NCBI GenBank assembly: GCA_946186735.1 | Contig: CAMHOK010000003.1 | Location: 1-45,143, forward strand | Direction: 5' to 3' | Origin: an uncultured Bacteroidales bacterium | Lineage (GTDB): Bacteria; Bacteroidota; Bacteroidia; Bacteroidales; Paludibacteraceae | DNA: 45,143 bases | Shown: positions 1-8,435 of the stretch, piece by piece | Position numbering within the stretch: the first letter of the stretch is position 1 | Layout of the letters: every line of letters begins with the position of its first letter | Position numbers and translations under genes: made by a program | Notes under the pieces: model-generated | The model's database searches: none | What the model was told of the DNA's origin: nothing | Seen by the model: only the letters and a program-made list of their open reading frames with translations

Positions 1-80
1 TTCAGCGCAGCGGTCTTTCAGCGCAGCGGTCTTTCAGCGCAGCGGTCTTTCAGCGCAGCGGTCTTTCAGCGTAGCGGTCT
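1..80. repeat. Five tandem copies of a 16-bp repeat
   Basis: Five head-to-tail copies of TTCAGCGCAGCGGTCT fill positions 1-80; the fifth has GCGT in place of GCGC. The array reaches the window edge, so its true length is unknown. There are no spacers between copies. The reverse complement of the unit matches the four-copy array at 6971-7034, including the same variant (CCGCTACGC), so both belong to one repeat family placed in opposite orientations. Confidence 0.95.
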
Positions 81-88
81 CAAAACCC

Positions 89-103
89 TCCCACTTCACC
101 CCA
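89..103 (-). promoter_or_regulatory. Upstream pair of MraZ-type boxes (minus strand)
   Basis: Read on the minus strand, positions 103-89 contain TGGGG, five bases (TGAAG), then TGGGA, giving a 10-bp period. Known MraZ operators in other bacteria are TGGGN repeats separated by 5 nt, so this looks like a distal MraZ site. It lies about 135 bp upstream of the -7 box and is inverted relative to the proximal pair at 202-216. Binding is inferred. Confidence 0.55.
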
Positions 104-151
104 CCACACTATCATCTCCATCAACTCGCTATCAATCTTCACTTTACACTC

Positions 152-192
152 TTTCAACACAAAACACAAACATGTTAATAACCGTGTTGAAA
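152..192. repeat. Perfect 9-bp inverted repeat upstream of mraZ
   Basis: TTTCAACAC at 152-160 is the exact reverse complement of GTGTTGAAA at 184-192, with a 23-nt loop. It sits between the two MraZ-type box pairs. On neither strand is the second arm followed by a T run, so it is not a normal intrinsic terminator; it may be a protein-binding dyad or part of an upstream transcript end. Confidence 0.5.
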
Positions 193-201
193 AAAAAAGT
201 G

Positions 202-242
202 TGGGGCAAAGTGGTGTAATTCAGATTTTTTTCCTACCTTTG
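202..242 (+). promoter_or_regulatory. mraZ promoter with overlapping MraZ boxes
   Basis: TACCTTTG at 235-242 matches the Bacteroidota -7 element TAnnTTTG. No good -33 TTTG is present; the place where it should be (about 211-214) is occupied by the second of two MraZ-type boxes, TGGGG (202-206) and TGGTG (212-216), spaced by 5 nt. A repressor bound here would cover the promoter, which fits autorepression of the cluster by MraZ. The distance to the mraZ start leaves a leader of roughly 15-20 nt. Confidence 0.7.
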
Positions 243-265
243 CAACCGAATTCAGTAACGAAAGT

Positions 266-715
266 ATGACAACATTCATTGGAAAAACAGAGGTTAAGGC
301 TGACGAGAAGGGACGGATCTTCATCCCCGCTTCCTATCGTAAGATACTGGCTCAGACCGGTCAGCGACGCCTCGTTATGCGTAAAGAAGCTGATAATGAA
401 TGTTTAGTAGTCTTCACCGAAGATATTTGGACAGCACGAGTGGAGTCCCTCGCAAGCAATCTCAACGAGTGGGACCCTAACGACCAGATGATACTCATGC
501 AGTTCGTAGGAGAAGCCGAGGTGCTCGATATCGACAACCAAGGACGCATACTCATCTCTAAAAAGAACCTGCAGTCTATCGGAGCCGCACAAGACCTCTT
601 GCTCGTCGGAATGATGAACAAGTTCGCCATCTGGGACCGTCTCACCTACGAGAACAAGATGGCAAGCGCCGAGGAGTTCGCCACCGTCCTTACCAACAAG
701 ATGAAGAGAAATTAG
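266..715 (+). CDS. mraZ: Transcriptional regulator MraZ
   Basis: The product is a 149-aa MraZ protein, the DNA-binding regulator that opens dcw clusters. It has two AbrB/SpoVT-like halves, each with the typical strand motif: near residues 6-22 (GKTEVKADEKGRIFIPASYR) and near residues 82-98 (VLDIDNQGRILISK). The family is normally about 145-155 aa, so it is complete. The ATG at 266 follows the promoter at 235-242. TGGGN boxes overlapping that promoter suggest that the protein represses its own operon. It is followed 46 nt later by rsmH, as in most Bacteroidales. Identity is secure; the regulatory role is inferred from the family and the boxes. Confidence 0.96.
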   Translation: MTTFIGKTEVKADEKGRIFIPASYRKILAQTGQRRLVMRKEADNECLVVFTEDIWTARVESLASNLNEWDPNDQMILMQFVGEAEVLDIDNQGRILISKKNLQSIGAAQDLLLVGMMNKFAIWDRLTYENKMASAEEFATVLTNKMKRN

Positions 716-761
716 CACCTAACTACGCCATTAAATATCAAACCTTTAACTACTGTCCGCC

Positions 762-1673
762 ATGATGGAGAACCAAGTGTATCATATCCCAGCCTTGCTT
801 GGTCCGACCTTAGAGGGCATGGCAATACGCCCCGACGGCACCTATGCCGACCTCACCTTCGGAGGAGGAGGACACTCTAAGGCCATCATGCAACAACTCA
901 ACCAACGCGGACGATTGTTTTCATTCGATCAAGACATAGACGCGTACGCCAATCGCTTGGACGATACGCGTTTCTGTTTTGTGCACGGCAATTTCCGATA
1001 CCTCAAGAACTTCATGCATTACTATGGCGTCAGCGCACTTGACGGCATACTCGCTGACCTCGGCGTCTCTTTTCATCATTTCGACACCGCACAAAGAGGC
1101 TTCTCTTTCCGATACTCCTCACCGCTCGACATGCGCATGAACACTTCGGCTGCAATCACCGCCGCCGACATTGTAAATACCTATACCGAGGAACAACTAA
1201 CCAATATCTTCCGACTCTATGGAGAGTGCGCCAACCCCAAACGAATAGCACACACCATCGCTCTCAAAAGGCAGACAACACCCATCACCACTACCAACCA
1301 ACTCGTTGACCTGCTCTCTACCGTCATCCTCCACGACAAAGAGAAGAAAGAGATGGCACGAGTGTTCCAGGCACTGCGCATCGAAGTGAACGACGAGATG
1401 GGAGCTCTCAAACAAATGCTCAACGCCGCGCTCGACATGCTACGACCGGGAGGACGACTCGTCATCCTTACCTACCACAGCATCGAAGACCGCATAGTCA
1501 AGAACTTCATGAGAAGCGGAAATATAGAAGGAAAAATAGAGAAAGACTTCTACGGCAACACGCTCTCACCTTTCCTTATCATCAATAACAAAGTCATCAC
1601 CGCTACACCCGAAGAGGTGGAAAGTAACCCAAGAGCACGGAGCGCCAAACTAAGAATAGCTCAGAAAAAATGA
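762..1673 (+). CDS. rsmH: 16S rRNA (cytosine(1402)-N(4))-methyltransferase RsmH
   Basis: RsmH (MraW) methylates N4 of C1402 in 16S rRNA using S-adenosylmethionine. The 303-aa product has the SAM-binding glycine-rich motif TFGGGGHS near residues 31-38, the downstream DLGVS motif and the C-terminal signature LTYHSIEDRIVK near residues 237-248. Length is normal for the family. The start could be either of two adjacent ATG codons at 762 or 765. The stop overlaps the next start in an ATGA arrangement at 1670-1673, so translation is probably coupled to ftsL. Its place directly after mraZ is the usual one. Confidence 0.97.
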   Translation: MMENQVYHIPALLGPTLEGMAIRPDGTYADLTFGGGGHSKAIMQQLNQRGRLFSFDQDIDAYANRLDDTRFCFVHGNFRYLKNFMHYYGVSALDGILADLGVSFHHFDTAQRGFSFRYSSPLDMRMNTSAAITAADIVNTYTEEQLTNIFRLYGECANPKRIAHTIALKRQTTPITTTNQLVDLLSTVILHDKEKKEMARVFQALRIEVNDEMGALKQMLNAALDMLRPGGRLVILTYHSIEDRIVKNFMRSGNIEGKIEKDFYGNTLSPFLIINNKVITATPEEVESNPRARSAKLRIAQKK

Positions 1674-2029
1674 TCGACGAGAAAACCAACGGCAAACCCG
1701 ATGCCGACAACAAGAAGAACAAGAAGATAGATATCCGCGATTTCTTCAATGGCAATATCTTCACCAAAGAGTTCGTACAGAAACAGTACGGACTTATTCT
1801 TCTTATCAGTTTTCTCTTCCTCCTCTATATCAACAACGGTTACCAGAGCGAGAAACAACATGCACATATCGTACAACTCAAGACACAACTGCAAGACCTA
1901 AGATACGAATATCTCACCCTCGAAGCCGAGCTGGTCAACCTCAGCAAACAATCAACCATCTCCGAACAACTCCGACAATCAGGCAGCAAGGTCAAAGAGT
2001 CAACACAACCACCTGTAGAAATAAAGTAA
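1670..2029 (+). CDS. ftsL: FtsL-like division protein
   Basis: This 119-aa small bitopic membrane protein has a charged cytoplasmic head (about residues 1-40), one transmembrane segment (YGLILLISFLFLLYINN, about 42-58) and a periplasmic coiled-coil-like stretch (about 60-110) rich in Q, L and E. FtsL sequences are poorly conserved, so the call rests mainly on topology and position between rsmH and ftsI. In other bacteria FtsL forms a scaffold with FtsB/DivIC and FtsQ that activates FtsWI. The gene overlaps rsmH by 4 nt and ends 17 nt before ftsI. FtsQ is not encoded in this window. Confidence 0.85.
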   Translation: MIDEKTNGKPDADNKKNKKIDIRDFFNGNIFTKEFVQKQYGLILLISFLFLLYINNGYQSEKQHAHIVQLKTQLQDLRYEYLTLEAELVNLSKQSTISEQLRQSGSKVKESTQPPVEIK

Positions 2030-2046
2030 CCTGAACCTACACCACT

Positions 2047-4158
2047 ATGTCAGAAACAAGAAAACGACTCATATTAAGGTTTGGAGCGGTATTCGTCTTT
2101 ATTGCTTTAGGCTTCGTGATGGTGCTCGTCAAGATTGTGTTGCTGCAGACCAAAGAGCGCGACGACTATCTCAAATACGAGCAGAAGCAGACCAAAGCCA
2201 CCCAGGTCATCGACTCCAAAAGAGGCAACATCTTCGACGCCAACCACCGTCTACTTGCCGGTAGTATCCCCACCTACACCTTCTATATGGACACCAAAGC
2301 CGAGTCGCTCAGAGGCAACAACGGCGAGCTGTTCTTCAACTATATCGACTCGCTCTCACACGCGCTCTCCCTCCTCTTCCCAGACCGCACCGAGCAACAA
2401 TACCGCCAACTCCTCGCCAACGGATATAAGAACGGAGAGCGGCGACTCCGACTCAACACTCAACGAGCCACTTATACTCAGTTCAAAGCCTTCAAGCAGC
2501 AGCCCCTCGTCAACCAAGGACGAAGCAAGAGCGGCATCTATTGGGAAGAAGGACACCGACGCATCAAACCCTTCGGCTCGCTGTGCTCCAGAACGATAGG
2601 CAGTATCTACACCGAGACAGGCAAGGGCAACTCCGGACTCGAGCTGAGCTTCGAGCAACCGCTCGCCGGCACACCCGGATGGGGTATCAAACAGCGGGTG
2701 GGCAACCGCATGGAAGTGCTGCCACTCGCCGCTCCTATCGACGGACAAGACATCGTTACCACTATCGATGCTTACCTGCAAGACATCACCGAGACCGAGC
2801 TCCGTCGCACCTTGTCTCAGACAGGAGGCAAATGGGCATGCTGCGTGCTCATGGAGACGGCCACCGGACAGATAAAAGCTATCACCAACCTCGACAGACA
2901 AGCCGACGGCACCTATGCCGAACAACTCAACCATGCCGTCACAAGGATGGAACCCGGCTCGATGTTCAAGACCATAGCACTGCTCGCCACACTCGATGAC
3001 GGCAGAGTGCAACTCGCCGACACTTTTCATGTGCCAAAGGGAGCCAAATGGGTCTATCAAGACAAAAAAACACCTATCTCCGACTCACACGAGATAGAAG
3101 AACTCAAGGGTGTCTATACCGCCAAGCAAGGACTCACAGCCTCGTCTAACATAGTACTCGCAAAGATAGTCACCAAATCGTACGAAGGCAATGCCGAACG
3201 CTTCGTTAAGAAACTGCAGAACATGGGCTTCCGCGACACTTTCCGCTGCGAGATACCCGGCTGTCAGGCCCCGAAGATAGAAGTGCCGAAGAAAGGCGAC
3301 AAAGAGACACTCTCGCGTATGTCCTTCGGCTATAACGTCGAGCTGCCACCGCTCTACACCCTTATGTACTACAACGCTATCGCCAACAACGGGAAGATGA
3401 TAGCACCATATATCGTTCAAAGGATTGAAGACCAAGACTCTCCCGTCAAAGAGTTCCGACCCAAGACCATCAACTCCTCTATCTGCTCCCGGCAGTCGCT
3501 CCAAGACATCAGAGAGTGTCTCGAGTCCGTCGTCTGGGACTCCTTAGGAACAGCCGCGGCTCGCCGATGGTCCAACAAAGCACAGAGCAAGGAAGTGCAT
3601 ATAGCCGGCAAGACAGGCACCGCACGAGTCTTCGAGAACGGCAGATATATCAACTACCGACACCGTATAGCCTTCTGCGGCTACTTCCCCATGGAGCAAC
3701 CAAGATATACATGTATCTGTATCATACACGATGTCTCACAACGAGATGCCGGAAACGACTGCGGTGGAACAGTCAGGAGAGTGGCTGAAAGAGTGATGGC
3801 ACACCACGCCGTCAAGCTCAAGAAGAACAACGACAACACACCACAAGACAACATACCTGCTATCAAAAGAGGTATGCAGAGCGCTTTCTCTGTAGTCAAC
3901 CGTGGACTCGATCTCGACCTGCCCACCTCCGACAGCCAATGGGCTCGTATCGACACCGAAGGACTCAACCACGACCTGCAGATATCCTCCTCGCTCGTGC
4001 CATCCGTCATCGGCATGGGAGCCAAAGATGCAGTCTTCGCTATTGAGCGTACAGGCATGATAGCATCGCTCAGCGGCAAAGGTAAGGTTATCTCTCAGAG
4101 CGTCAACGAAGGTAGTGTGCCACTCAGAGGAGGCACCGTCTATCTGCAACTCAGATAA
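2047..4158 (+). CDS. ftsI: Penicillin-binding protein 2/3 type transpeptidase FtsI with PASTA domain
   Basis: This is the septal class B penicillin-binding protein, a D,D-transpeptidase that works with FtsW. It has one N-terminal membrane anchor (about residues 10-32) and a dimerisation/pedestal domain beginning with the RGNIFDANHRLLA motif. All three transpeptidase motifs are intact: S305-M-F-K308, S366-S-N368 and K522-T-G. The last ~60 residues, after a linker, form a PASTA domain (SLVPSVIGMGAKDAV...). At 703 aa it is longer than the E. coli protein but normal for Bacteroidota. It lies between ftsL and murE. Confidence 0.95.
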   Translation: MSETRKRLILRFGAVFVFIALGFVMVLVKIVLLQTKERDDYLKYEQKQTKATQVIDSKRGNIFDANHRLLAGSIPTYTFYMDTKAESLRGNNGELFFNYIDSLSHALSLLFPDRTEQQYRQLLANGYKNGERRLRLNTQRATYTQFKAFKQQPLVNQGRSKSGIYWEEGHRRIKPFGSLCSRTIGSIYTETGKGNSGLELSFEQPLAGTPGWGIKQRVGNRMEVLPLAAPIDGQDIVTTIDAYLQDITETELRRTLSQTGGKWACCVLMETATGQIKAITNLDRQADGTYAEQLNHAVTRMEPGSMFKTIALLATLDDGRVQLADTFHVPKGAKWVYQDKKTPISDSHEIEELKGVYTAKQGLTASSNIVLAKIVTKSYEGNAERFVKKLQNMGFRDTFRCEIPGCQAPKIEVPKKGDKETLSRMSFGYNVELPPLYTLMYYNAIANNGKMIAPYIVQRIEDQDSPVKEFRPKTINSSICSRQSLQDIRECLESVVWDSLGTAAARRWSNKAQSKEVHIAGKTGTARVFENGRYINYRHRIAFCGYFPMEQPRYTCICIIHDVSQRDAGNDCGGTVRRVAERVMAHHAVKLKKNNDNTPQDNIPAIKRGMQSAFSVVNRGLDLDLPTSDSQWARIDTEGLNHDLQISSSLVPSVIGMGAKDAVFAIERTGMIASLSGKGKVISQSVNEGSVPLRGGTVYLQLR

Positions 4159-4182
4159 TAGAACCAAAACAAAAAAAACAAT

Positions 4183-5649
4183 ATGAAACTCACCGAACTC
4201 ATATCTCAGTTAAACCCCATACAAGTCATCGGGTCTGCCGATATCGACATCTCTTCTATCTGCTTCGACTCGCGACTCGTCAATCAAGGCTCGCTGTTCG
4301 TTGCACAGACCGGCACCAGCGTTGACGGACACACCTTCATCCCTATGGCCATCAGCAAAGGTGCTGTGGCTGTCGTCTTAGAACAGCTGCCCGACAACAT
4401 GCCCGACAACATCTGTTTCGTTCAGGTCAGCAACTCATCCTATGCCCTCGGCATCATCGCTCATCAGTTCTACGGTGAGCCGTCCAAACAACTCACCTTA
4501 GTCGGCGTCACCGGCACCAACGGCAAGACCACTATCGCCACCCTGCTCTATGAGATGATGCAGCAGTTAGGACACAAAGCCGGACTGCTCTCTACCGTGG
4601 TCAATTATATCGACCGTCAAGCCGTGCCCTCCACCCACACCACGCCCGACTCTATCCAACTCAACGCCCTGCTCCGGCAAATGGTGGATGCCGGCTGCCA
4701 ATATGCCTTCATGGAGGTCTCTTCACACTCTATCGCGCAAGAGCGCATAGCCGGACTATGCTTCGACGGAGCACTCTTCACCAACCTCACACGCGACCAT
4801 ATCGACTACCATAAGACTTTCGACAACTACCGCGACACCAAGAAACGACTCTTCGACTCTCTGTCCGCCACGGCCTTCGCCGTCACCAACAAAGATGACC
4901 GCAACGGATTGGTCATGACACAGAACACCAAAGCACATGTCTATACCTACTCCACCAAGACCGTTGCCGACTTCAATGCACGCATACTCGAAGAGGGCTT
5001 CGACGGCATGCTCATCGAGCTCAACCGGCAACAAGTCTTCGTGCCGCTCGTCGGACGATTCAACGTCGAGAACCTGCTGTGTATCTACGGTGCCGCCACC
5101 TGCTTAGGAGTCGAACCCACAGAAGCACTGCGCGTGCTCTCTATGCTCAAGCCGGTCAACGGACGCTTCGAGACCATACACTCACCCAAAGGGTGGACCG
5201 CTATCATCGACTATGCTCACACACCCGATGCCGTACTCAATGTGATCAACACTATCAACGATATACTGCACTCACAGAACAACCAACAAGACACACCCGC
5301 CCGACTCATCACCGTCATCGGATGCGGAGGCAACAGAGACAAAGGTAAGAGACCTATGATGGCGTCTATAGCAAAGAACAACTCCGACCAACTCATCCTC
5401 ACCTCCGACAACCCACGCGACGAAGAACCACAAGACATCATCAACGATATGCTCGCCGGACTCACACCCGAACAGCAACTATCCACCCTCGTCATCGAAG
5501 ACCGACGACAAGCCATCAGAACAGCTTGCACGCTCGCCAAGAAAGGAGATGTCATACTTGTCGCCGGCAAAGGACACGAGAACTACCAGATCATCAAAGG
5601 CACCAAACACCACTTCGACGACCACGAAGAGGTGCGAGCCATGATATAA
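4183..5649 (+). CDS. murE: UDP-MurNAc-L-Ala-D-Glu:meso-diaminopimelate ligase MurE
   Basis: MurE is the ATP-dependent cytoplasmic ligase that adds the third residue of the peptidoglycan stem peptide. The 488-aa product has the three Mur ligase domains: an N-terminal UDP-binding domain (about 1-105), the central ATPase with P-loop GVTGTNGKTT near 110-119, and a C-terminal domain carrying TSDNPRDEEP near 406-415. The DNPR motif is the family marker for meso-diaminopimelate as substrate, so the wall is predicted to be mDAP type. The gene sits 24 nt after ftsI and 21 nt before mraY. Confidence 0.96.
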   Translation: MKLTELISQLNPIQVIGSADIDISSICFDSRLVNQGSLFVAQTGTSVDGHTFIPMAISKGAVAVVLEQLPDNMPDNICFVQVSNSSYALGIIAHQFYGEPSKQLTLVGVTGTNGKTTIATLLYEMMQQLGHKAGLLSTVVNYIDRQAVPSTHTTPDSIQLNALLRQMVDAGCQYAFMEVSSHSIAQERIAGLCFDGALFTNLTRDHIDYHKTFDNYRDTKKRLFDSLSATAFAVTNKDDRNGLVMTQNTKAHVYTYSTKTVADFNARILEEGFDGMLIELNRQQVFVPLVGRFNVENLLCIYGAATCLGVEPTEALRVLSMLKPVNGRFETIHSPKGWTAIIDYAHTPDAVLNVINTINDILHSQNNQQDTPARLITVIGCGGNRDKGKRPMMASIAKNNSDQLILTSDNPRDEEPQDIINDMLAGLTPEQQLSTLVIEDRRQAIRTACTLAKKGDVILVAGKGHENYQIIKGTKHHFDDHEEVRAMI

Positions 5650-5670
5650 TAACAATCATCAACTACAACC

Positions 5671-6954
5671 ATGTTATACCATCTTTTTACATACCTTCAG
5701 AGCACCCAACCGCACATCCCGGGAGCCGGACTATGGCAGTTCATCTCTTTCCGCGCCATCGTAGCCGCTATCATTGCACTGCTCACAAGCATGTGGTTCG
5801 GTAAGTATTTCATCGCACTGCTCAAACGCAAACATATCTCCGAGACTCAACGCGATGAGAAGACCGACCCCTTCAACACTCAGAAAGTGGGCGTTCCCAC
5901 TATGGGCGGAATAGTCATCATCACCGCTATCTTAGTGGCTGTACTGCTCGTGGCTAACCTCAAGAACGTGTACATGCTCCTCATGATCATCACCACACTG
6001 CTGCTCGGAACAGTAGGCTTCCTCGACGACTACATCAAGACCTTCCGCAAGAACAAAGACGGACTCAACGGCTGGTTTAAGATCTTCGGACAGGTGCTGC
6101 TCGGACTCATCGTCGGACTCACTCTGCGCTATTGCCCGCAAGCCACCATGAACGAGACGGTAGAAGTGAGGGCACAGAACAACACAGAGGTCGTCTATAA
6201 ATCGCCCGATGTTAAGTCAACCCGCACCACTATTCCTTTCGTCAAGAACCACAACGCCAACTATGCCGACCTCTTCTCTTTCCTCGGACCTAATTGGAAA
6301 TACAAAGCCGGATGGATCTTCTTCGTCTGTCTCATCATCTTCGTTGTTGCAGCCGTGAGCAACGGAGCTAACCTCAACGACGGCATGGACGGCATGTGTG
6401 CCGGCAATAGTGCTATCATCGGGGTAGGACTGCTCGTACTGGCATACGTGAGCGGCTCTACCGTTTGGGCCGACTATTTCGATGTCATGTACATACCCGG
6501 AAGCGAAGAGCTGGTCGTCTTCCTCGCCTCTTTCGTAGGAGCCCTCATAGGCTTCCTCTGGTACAACTCTTACCCCGCACAGATCTTCATGGGAGACACC
6601 GGCAGCCTCACCATCGGAGGCATCATTGCCGTTTGTGCTTGTATCATACACAAAGAGCTGCTCATACCCATACTCTGCGGTGTCTTCCTCATGGAGAGCG
6701 TGAGCGTCATCATTCAGACACAGGTCTTTAAGTTCACAAAGAAAAGAGGACACCCCGTCAGAGTGTGGAAACGCACACCCATACACGACCATTTCCGCAC
6801 ATCGCTCGAGCAAGTACACCAACGCAACCCGCAATGTACCGTGCACTTCAAAGGCTCACCCGTACTCCAACACGAGAACAAGATACCCATACGCTTCTGC
6901 TTGATAACCATACTGCTCGTCGCCTTCACCATCTTGACACTCAAGATACGATGA
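5671..6954 (+). CDS. mraY: Phospho-N-acetylmuramoyl-pentapeptide-transferase MraY
   Basis: MraY makes lipid I by moving phospho-MurNAc-pentapeptide onto undecaprenyl phosphate. The 427-aa polytopic protein has the first aspartate pair in FLDDYIK, the PTMGG motif and the catalytic aspartates in NLNDGMDGMC. It is about 65 residues longer than the E. coli enzyme because of a hydrophilic insertion at about residues 150-200, as in other Bacteroidota. The usual NLTDGLDG motif reads NLNDGMDG here, so a Thr is replaced by Asn, while both aspartates are kept. Only 6 nt separate the stop from the start of the low-complexity repeats in the mraY–murD gap. Confidence 0.95.
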   Translation: MLYHLFTYLQSTQPHIPGAGLWQFISFRAIVAAIIALLTSMWFGKYFIALLKRKHISETQRDEKTDPFNTQKVGVPTMGGIVIITAILVAVLLVANLKNVYMLLMIITTLLLGTVGFLDDYIKTFRKNKDGLNGWFKIFGQVLLGLIVGLTLRYCPQATMNETVEVRAQNNTEVVYKSPDVKSTRTTIPFVKNHNANYADLFSFLGPNWKYKAGWIFFVCLIIFVVAAVSNGANLNDGMDGMCAGNSAIIGVGLLVLAYVSGSTVWADYFDVMYIPGSEELVVFLASFVGALIGFLWYNSYPAQIFMGDTGSLTIGGIIAVCACIIHKELLIPILCGVFLMESVSVIIQTQVFKFTKKRGHPVRVWKRTPIHDHFRTSLEQVHQRNPQCTVHFKGSPVLQHENKIPIRFCLITILLVAFTILTLKIR

Positions 6955-7087
6955 TAGAGATGATAGAGATTAGAACGCTGCGCTGTTAGAACGCTGCGCT
7001 GTTAGACCGCTACGCTGTTGGAACGCTGCGCTGAAAGAACAAAGAATAAAGACTAAACTATAAACCAAATTGTTTTCACCATTAACT
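6951..7087. repeat. mraY–murD gap: 9-bp duplication and four 16-bp repeats
   Basis: The stretch starts with two copies of ATGATAGAG (6951-6968) that include the mraY stop. It is followed by four 16-bp units at 6971-7034: TAGAACGCTGCGCTGT twice, TAGACCGCTACGCTGT, and TGGAACGCTGCGCTGA. These are the reverse complement of the units at 1-80 with a few substitutions. The remaining 53 nt before the murD ATG are A-rich, and I see no promoter of the TAnnTTTG form in them. The array interrupts the otherwise tightly packed cell-wall operon. Confidence 0.93.
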
Positions 7088-8422
7088 ATGAAACGAATCG
7101 TCATCTTAGGAGCAGGCGAGAGCGGCGTGGGAGCCGCCATACTCGCACAACAGAAGGGCTTTGAAGTCTTCGTCTCCGACTTCTCTGACATCAAGCCCCT
7201 CTACAAAGCATTGCTCCAACAACACCACATCCCCTTCGAAGAGAAGCAGCACACACTGCCTCTCATCCTCTCTGCACAAGAGGTCATCAAGTCGCCTGGC
7301 ATACCCGAGAACGCCGACATCATCCTGCGTCTGCGCGAGCAGCACACTCCTGTCATCTCTGAGATAGAGTTCGCCGCACGCTACACCAAAGCCAAGATGA
7401 TATGTATCACCGGTAGCAACGGTAAGACCACCACCACCTCACTCATCTTCGACATCCTCCGACGAGCAGGACTCAATGTCGGACTCGCCGGCAACATAGG
7501 CAACAGCCTCGCTCTGCAGGTGGCACAACAAGAACGCGACTACTATGTCATCGAGCTCTCGTCTTTCCAACTCGACGACATGTACGACTTCCGTGCCGAC
7601 ATTGCCATCTTGCTCAACATCACACCCGACCACCTCGACCGATACAACTACGAGTTCCAGAACTATGTTGACGCTAAGCTCCGTATAACACGCAACCAAC
7701 AGTCAACCGAAGCCTTCATCTATTGGTCGGAAGACCCGGTCATCTCTCGTGAGATAGAGAAGCTGCACCCGCGAGCCACACTCTACCCCTTCGGTCTGTC
7801 GCATGGCCACAACATGGCATACACCTCAGCCGACACTCTCACCATACACATACCCTCGCACGAACCCCTGAGTGTGCCCATACCCGAGCTCTCTCTCAAA
7901 GGGCAACACAACCGACTCAACTCTATGGCGGCAGGTCTGGCAGCACAACTGCTCAACATACGCAACTCCGTCATACGCGAGGCACTCACCACCTTCGAGG
8001 GAGTGCCACACCGACTGCAGTATGTGGCTACCGTCAGAGACATACGCTTCATCAACGACAGCAAAGCCACCAATGTCAACTCTTGCTGGTACGCACTCGA
8101 GTCGATGACCACACCCACCGTCCTCATTCTCGGCGGCAAAGATAAGGGTAACGACTATACCGAGATAGACCAACTCGTCAAGGAGAAATGTAGAGCTCTC
8201 GTCTTCATGGGACTCCACAACGAGAAGCTCGAGCAACATTTTGCTTCTTTCAACCTCCCCACCGTCTCCACCGACAACATCCACGATGCTGTCCTTGCAG
8301 CCTATCAAGCAGCACTACCGGGAGACACCGTACTGCTCTCGCCCTGCTGCGCCTCTTTCGACCTCTTCCGCTCATACGAACACAGAGGTGAGATGTTTGT
8401 CAAAGAAGTTCAATCACTCTAA
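7088..8422 (+). CDS. murD: UDP-MurNAc-L-alanine:D-glutamate ligase MurD
   Basis: MurD adds D-glutamate to UDP-MurNAc-L-Ala in the cytoplasm. The 444-aa product begins with a Rossmann-like UDP-binding domain (KRIVILGAGESGVGAAILA), has the ATP P-loop CITGSNGKTTTTSLI near residues 103-117, the conserved substrate motif NITPDHLDRY in the central domain, and a C-terminal domain with LSPCCASFDLF. The reading frame is open upstream, but the ATG at 7088 places the nucleotide-binding strand right at the N-terminus as in other MurD proteins. murI at 31289 supplies its D-glutamate. It follows the repeat-filled gap after mraY. Confidence 0.95.
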   Translation: MKRIVILGAGESGVGAAILAQQKGFEVFVSDFSDIKPLYKALLQQHHIPFEEKQHTLPLILSAQEVIKSPGIPENADIILRLREQHTPVISEIEFAARYTKAKMICITGSNGKTTTTSLIFDILRRAGLNVGLAGNIGNSLALQVAQQERDYYVIELSSFQLDDMYDFRADIAILLNITPDHLDRYNYEFQNYVDAKLRITRNQQSTEAFIYWSEDPVISREIEKLHPRATLYPFGLSHGHNMAYTSADTLTIHIPSHEPLSVPIPELSLKGQHNRLNSMAAGLAAQLLNIRNSVIREALTTFEGVPHRLQYVATVRDIRFINDSKATNVNSCWYALESMTTPTVLILGGKDKGNDYTEIDQLVKEKCRALVFMGLHNEKLEQHFASFNLPTVSTDNIHDAVLAAYQAALPGDTVLLSPCCASFDLFRSYEHRGEMFVKEVQSL

Positions 8423-8435
8423 CACCCTGCCGGAT

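Noticed and set aside
1-80. Array looked at as a CRISPR remnant
   Set aside because: The units are 16 bp and directly joined, with no spacers and no cas genes in the window.
152-192. Inverted repeat as a terminator of an upstream gene
   Set aside because: The A/T run lies on the wrong side of the stem for minus-strand transcription and is an A run on the plus strand; the loop is long (23 nt).
2356-3060. Long minus-strand open frames opposite ftsI, mraY, murD and others
   Set aside because: They are antisense shadows of well-identified genes, with no recognisable domains or promoters; the high GC third position of the real genes keeps these frames open.
8241-8435. Extended N-terminus for FtsW
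   Set aside because: This part lies entirely inside murD in another frame, is rich in S, T and P, and has no similarity to FtsW heads; the ATG at 8436 fits.
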